Position numbers and translations under genes: made by a program | The notes under the pieces: model-generated | Told to the model about the DNA's origin: nothing | Database searches by the model: none | What the model saw: only the letters and a program-made list of their open reading frames with translations | Source: an uncultured Candidatus Peregrinibacteria bacterium | Lineage (GTDB): Bacteria > Patescibacteriota > Gracilibacteria > CAIRYL01 | Direction of reading: 5' to 3' | NCBI GenBank assembly: GCA_903882825.1 | Contig: CAIRYL010000144.1 | Span: 1 to 6,411, forward strand | DNA: 6,411 bases | Shown: one piece after another, positions 5,660-6,411 of the stretch | Layout of the letters: each line of letters begins with the position of its first letter | Position numbering within the stretch: position 1 is the stretch's first letter

Positions 5660-5673
5660 TTTACCCCCTTTTT

Positions 5674-6369
5674 ATGAAACAGCACGGAAAAAAATACAGG
5701 TCAGCACTTGAGAAAATTGGAGACCAAAAAAAGGTTTTCCCATTTTTAGAAGCAGTGGGACTTCTTTTGCAAACATCAGTCACAAAATTTGATGCGAGTG
5801 GAGAAATCCATATTAAAACAGGATGTAATCCAAAACATGCCGATCAAATTGTGAGAGCAACAACTGTTTTGCCTCATGGAACTGGGAAAACAGTACGAAT
5901 TGCTGTTTTTTGTGAAGAGTCTTTAGTAGAAAAAGCAAAAACTGCAGGAGCCGATTTAGCAGGAGGTGAAGATTTTATTGAGGAAATTTTAAAAGGAACT
6001 GTCGATTTTGATATTGCTATTGCTACTCCTGGTATGATGAGATCCCTTGCAAAAGTGGCAAAAATTTTAGGACCAAAAGGGCTTATGCCTTCTCCAAAAT
6101 CTGGAACAGTCACCGATAATGTTGTAGGAGCAATTGGAGACTTAAAAAAAGGGAAAATTGAGTTTCGAACCGATAAACAAGGTATTATTCATGCGAGTTT
6201 TGGGAAAATATCTTTTGGAGTAGAAAAATTGGCAGAGAATTTAAAAGCGCTTATAAAGGCAATTGCAGATGCAAAACCAACAGGAGTAAAAGGAACATAT
6301 CTTCAATCGGCTACGGTTGCCACCACTATGGGACCCGGAATAAAAATAAATTTTGCAGAAGCAATATAA
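5674..6369 (+). CDS. rplA: 50S ribosomal protein L1
   Basis: L1 forms the mobile stalk at the E-site of the large subunit and in many bacteria represses its own mRNA. It has 231 residues, the usual length, and starts MKQHGKKYRSALEK like other L1 proteins. The L1 signature LGPKGLMPSPKSGTVT lies at about 132-147 in domain II, preceded by MMRSLAKVAKI. Domain I resumes after about 160 and ends with TTMGPGIKINF. No key segment is missing. The ATG at 5674 directly follows a C5T5 pyrimidine run (5664-5673), with no Shine-Dalgarno site. A likely L1-binding RNA element sits just upstream, consistent with self-regulation. rplA is followed by a strong terminator rather than rplJ and rplL, so those are not co-transcribed from here. 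Confidence 0.98.
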   Translation: MKQHGKKYRSALEKIGDQKKVFPFLEAVGLLLQTSVTKFDASGEIHIKTGCNPKHADQIVRATTVLPHGTGKTVRIAVFCEESLVEKAKTAGADLAGGEDFIEEILKGTVDFDIAIATPGMMRSLAKVAKILGPKGLMPSPKSGTVTDNVVGAIGDLKKGKIEFRTDKQGIIHASFGKISFGVEKLAENLKALIKAIADAKPTGVKGTYLQSATVATTMGPGIKINFAEAI

Positions 6370-6375
6370 ACTCAT

Positions 6376-6409
6376 AAAAAAGCCCCGAGAATTTCTCGGG
6401 GCTTTTTTT
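6376..6409 (+). terminator. Strong intrinsic terminator after rplA
   Basis: A 10-bp perfect stem AGCCCCGAGA (6381-6390) / TCTCGGGGCT (6394-6403) with a tight 3-nt loop is followed by a run of seven T (6403-6409). An A run (6376-6380) can extend pairing into the T tract, so it may also work on a convergent transcript. It starts 6 bp after the rplA stop and ends the tRNA-rpsT-secE-nusG-rplK-rplA unit. Confidence 0.95.
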
Positions 6410-6411
6410 CT

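Overview
The window looks like a low-GC, compact bacterial chromosome segment, probably from a Candidate Phyla Radiation (Patescibacteria) or similarly streamlined lineage. This is an inference from A+T-rich codon use, very short spacers and the complete absence of Shine-Dalgarno sequences before any gene. The genetic code appears standard: no reading frame contains an internal TGA, and TGA is used once as a stop (nusG). The lineage cannot be fixed without a marker-gene search.

Layout. (1) Positions 1-786, minus strand: the 5' part of an unrecognised gene for an exported, mostly helical protein, running off the left edge. (2) Positions 787-924: a divergent promoter region with a 10-bp tandem repeat. 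(3) Positions 925-3074, plus strand: a two-gene metabolic unit, purF (first committed step of purine synthesis, E. coli-like form lacking the Fe-S ligands) and hisIE (steps 2 and 3 of histidine synthesis). Both pathways draw on PRPP. (4) Positions 3075-3246: a non-coding spacer with a weak terminator candidate and a candidate promoter. (5) Positions 3247-6411, plus strand: an information-processing unit in the order tRNA-Glu(CTC), rpsT (S20), secE, nusG, an unknown membrane-anchored protein, rplK (L11), rplA (L1), closed by a strong intrinsic terminator.

The third unit is a variant of the widespread secE-nusG-rplK-rplA(-rplJ-rplL) cluster with several changes. S20 and a tRNA sit at its head, an unknown anchored protein is inserted between nusG and rplK and overlaps nusG by 4 bp, a likely L1-binding RNA element lies between rplK and rplA, and a terminator cuts off rplJ/rplL. 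Four genes of this unit (rpsT, nusG, rplK, rplA) have an uninterrupted 10-14 nt pyrimidine tract ending right at the ATG, where a Shine-Dalgarno site would normally be. The two best candidates for something undescribed are this shared start signal and the unknown nusG-overlapping gene. I see no mobile element, CRISPR array, toxin-antitoxin or defence system.
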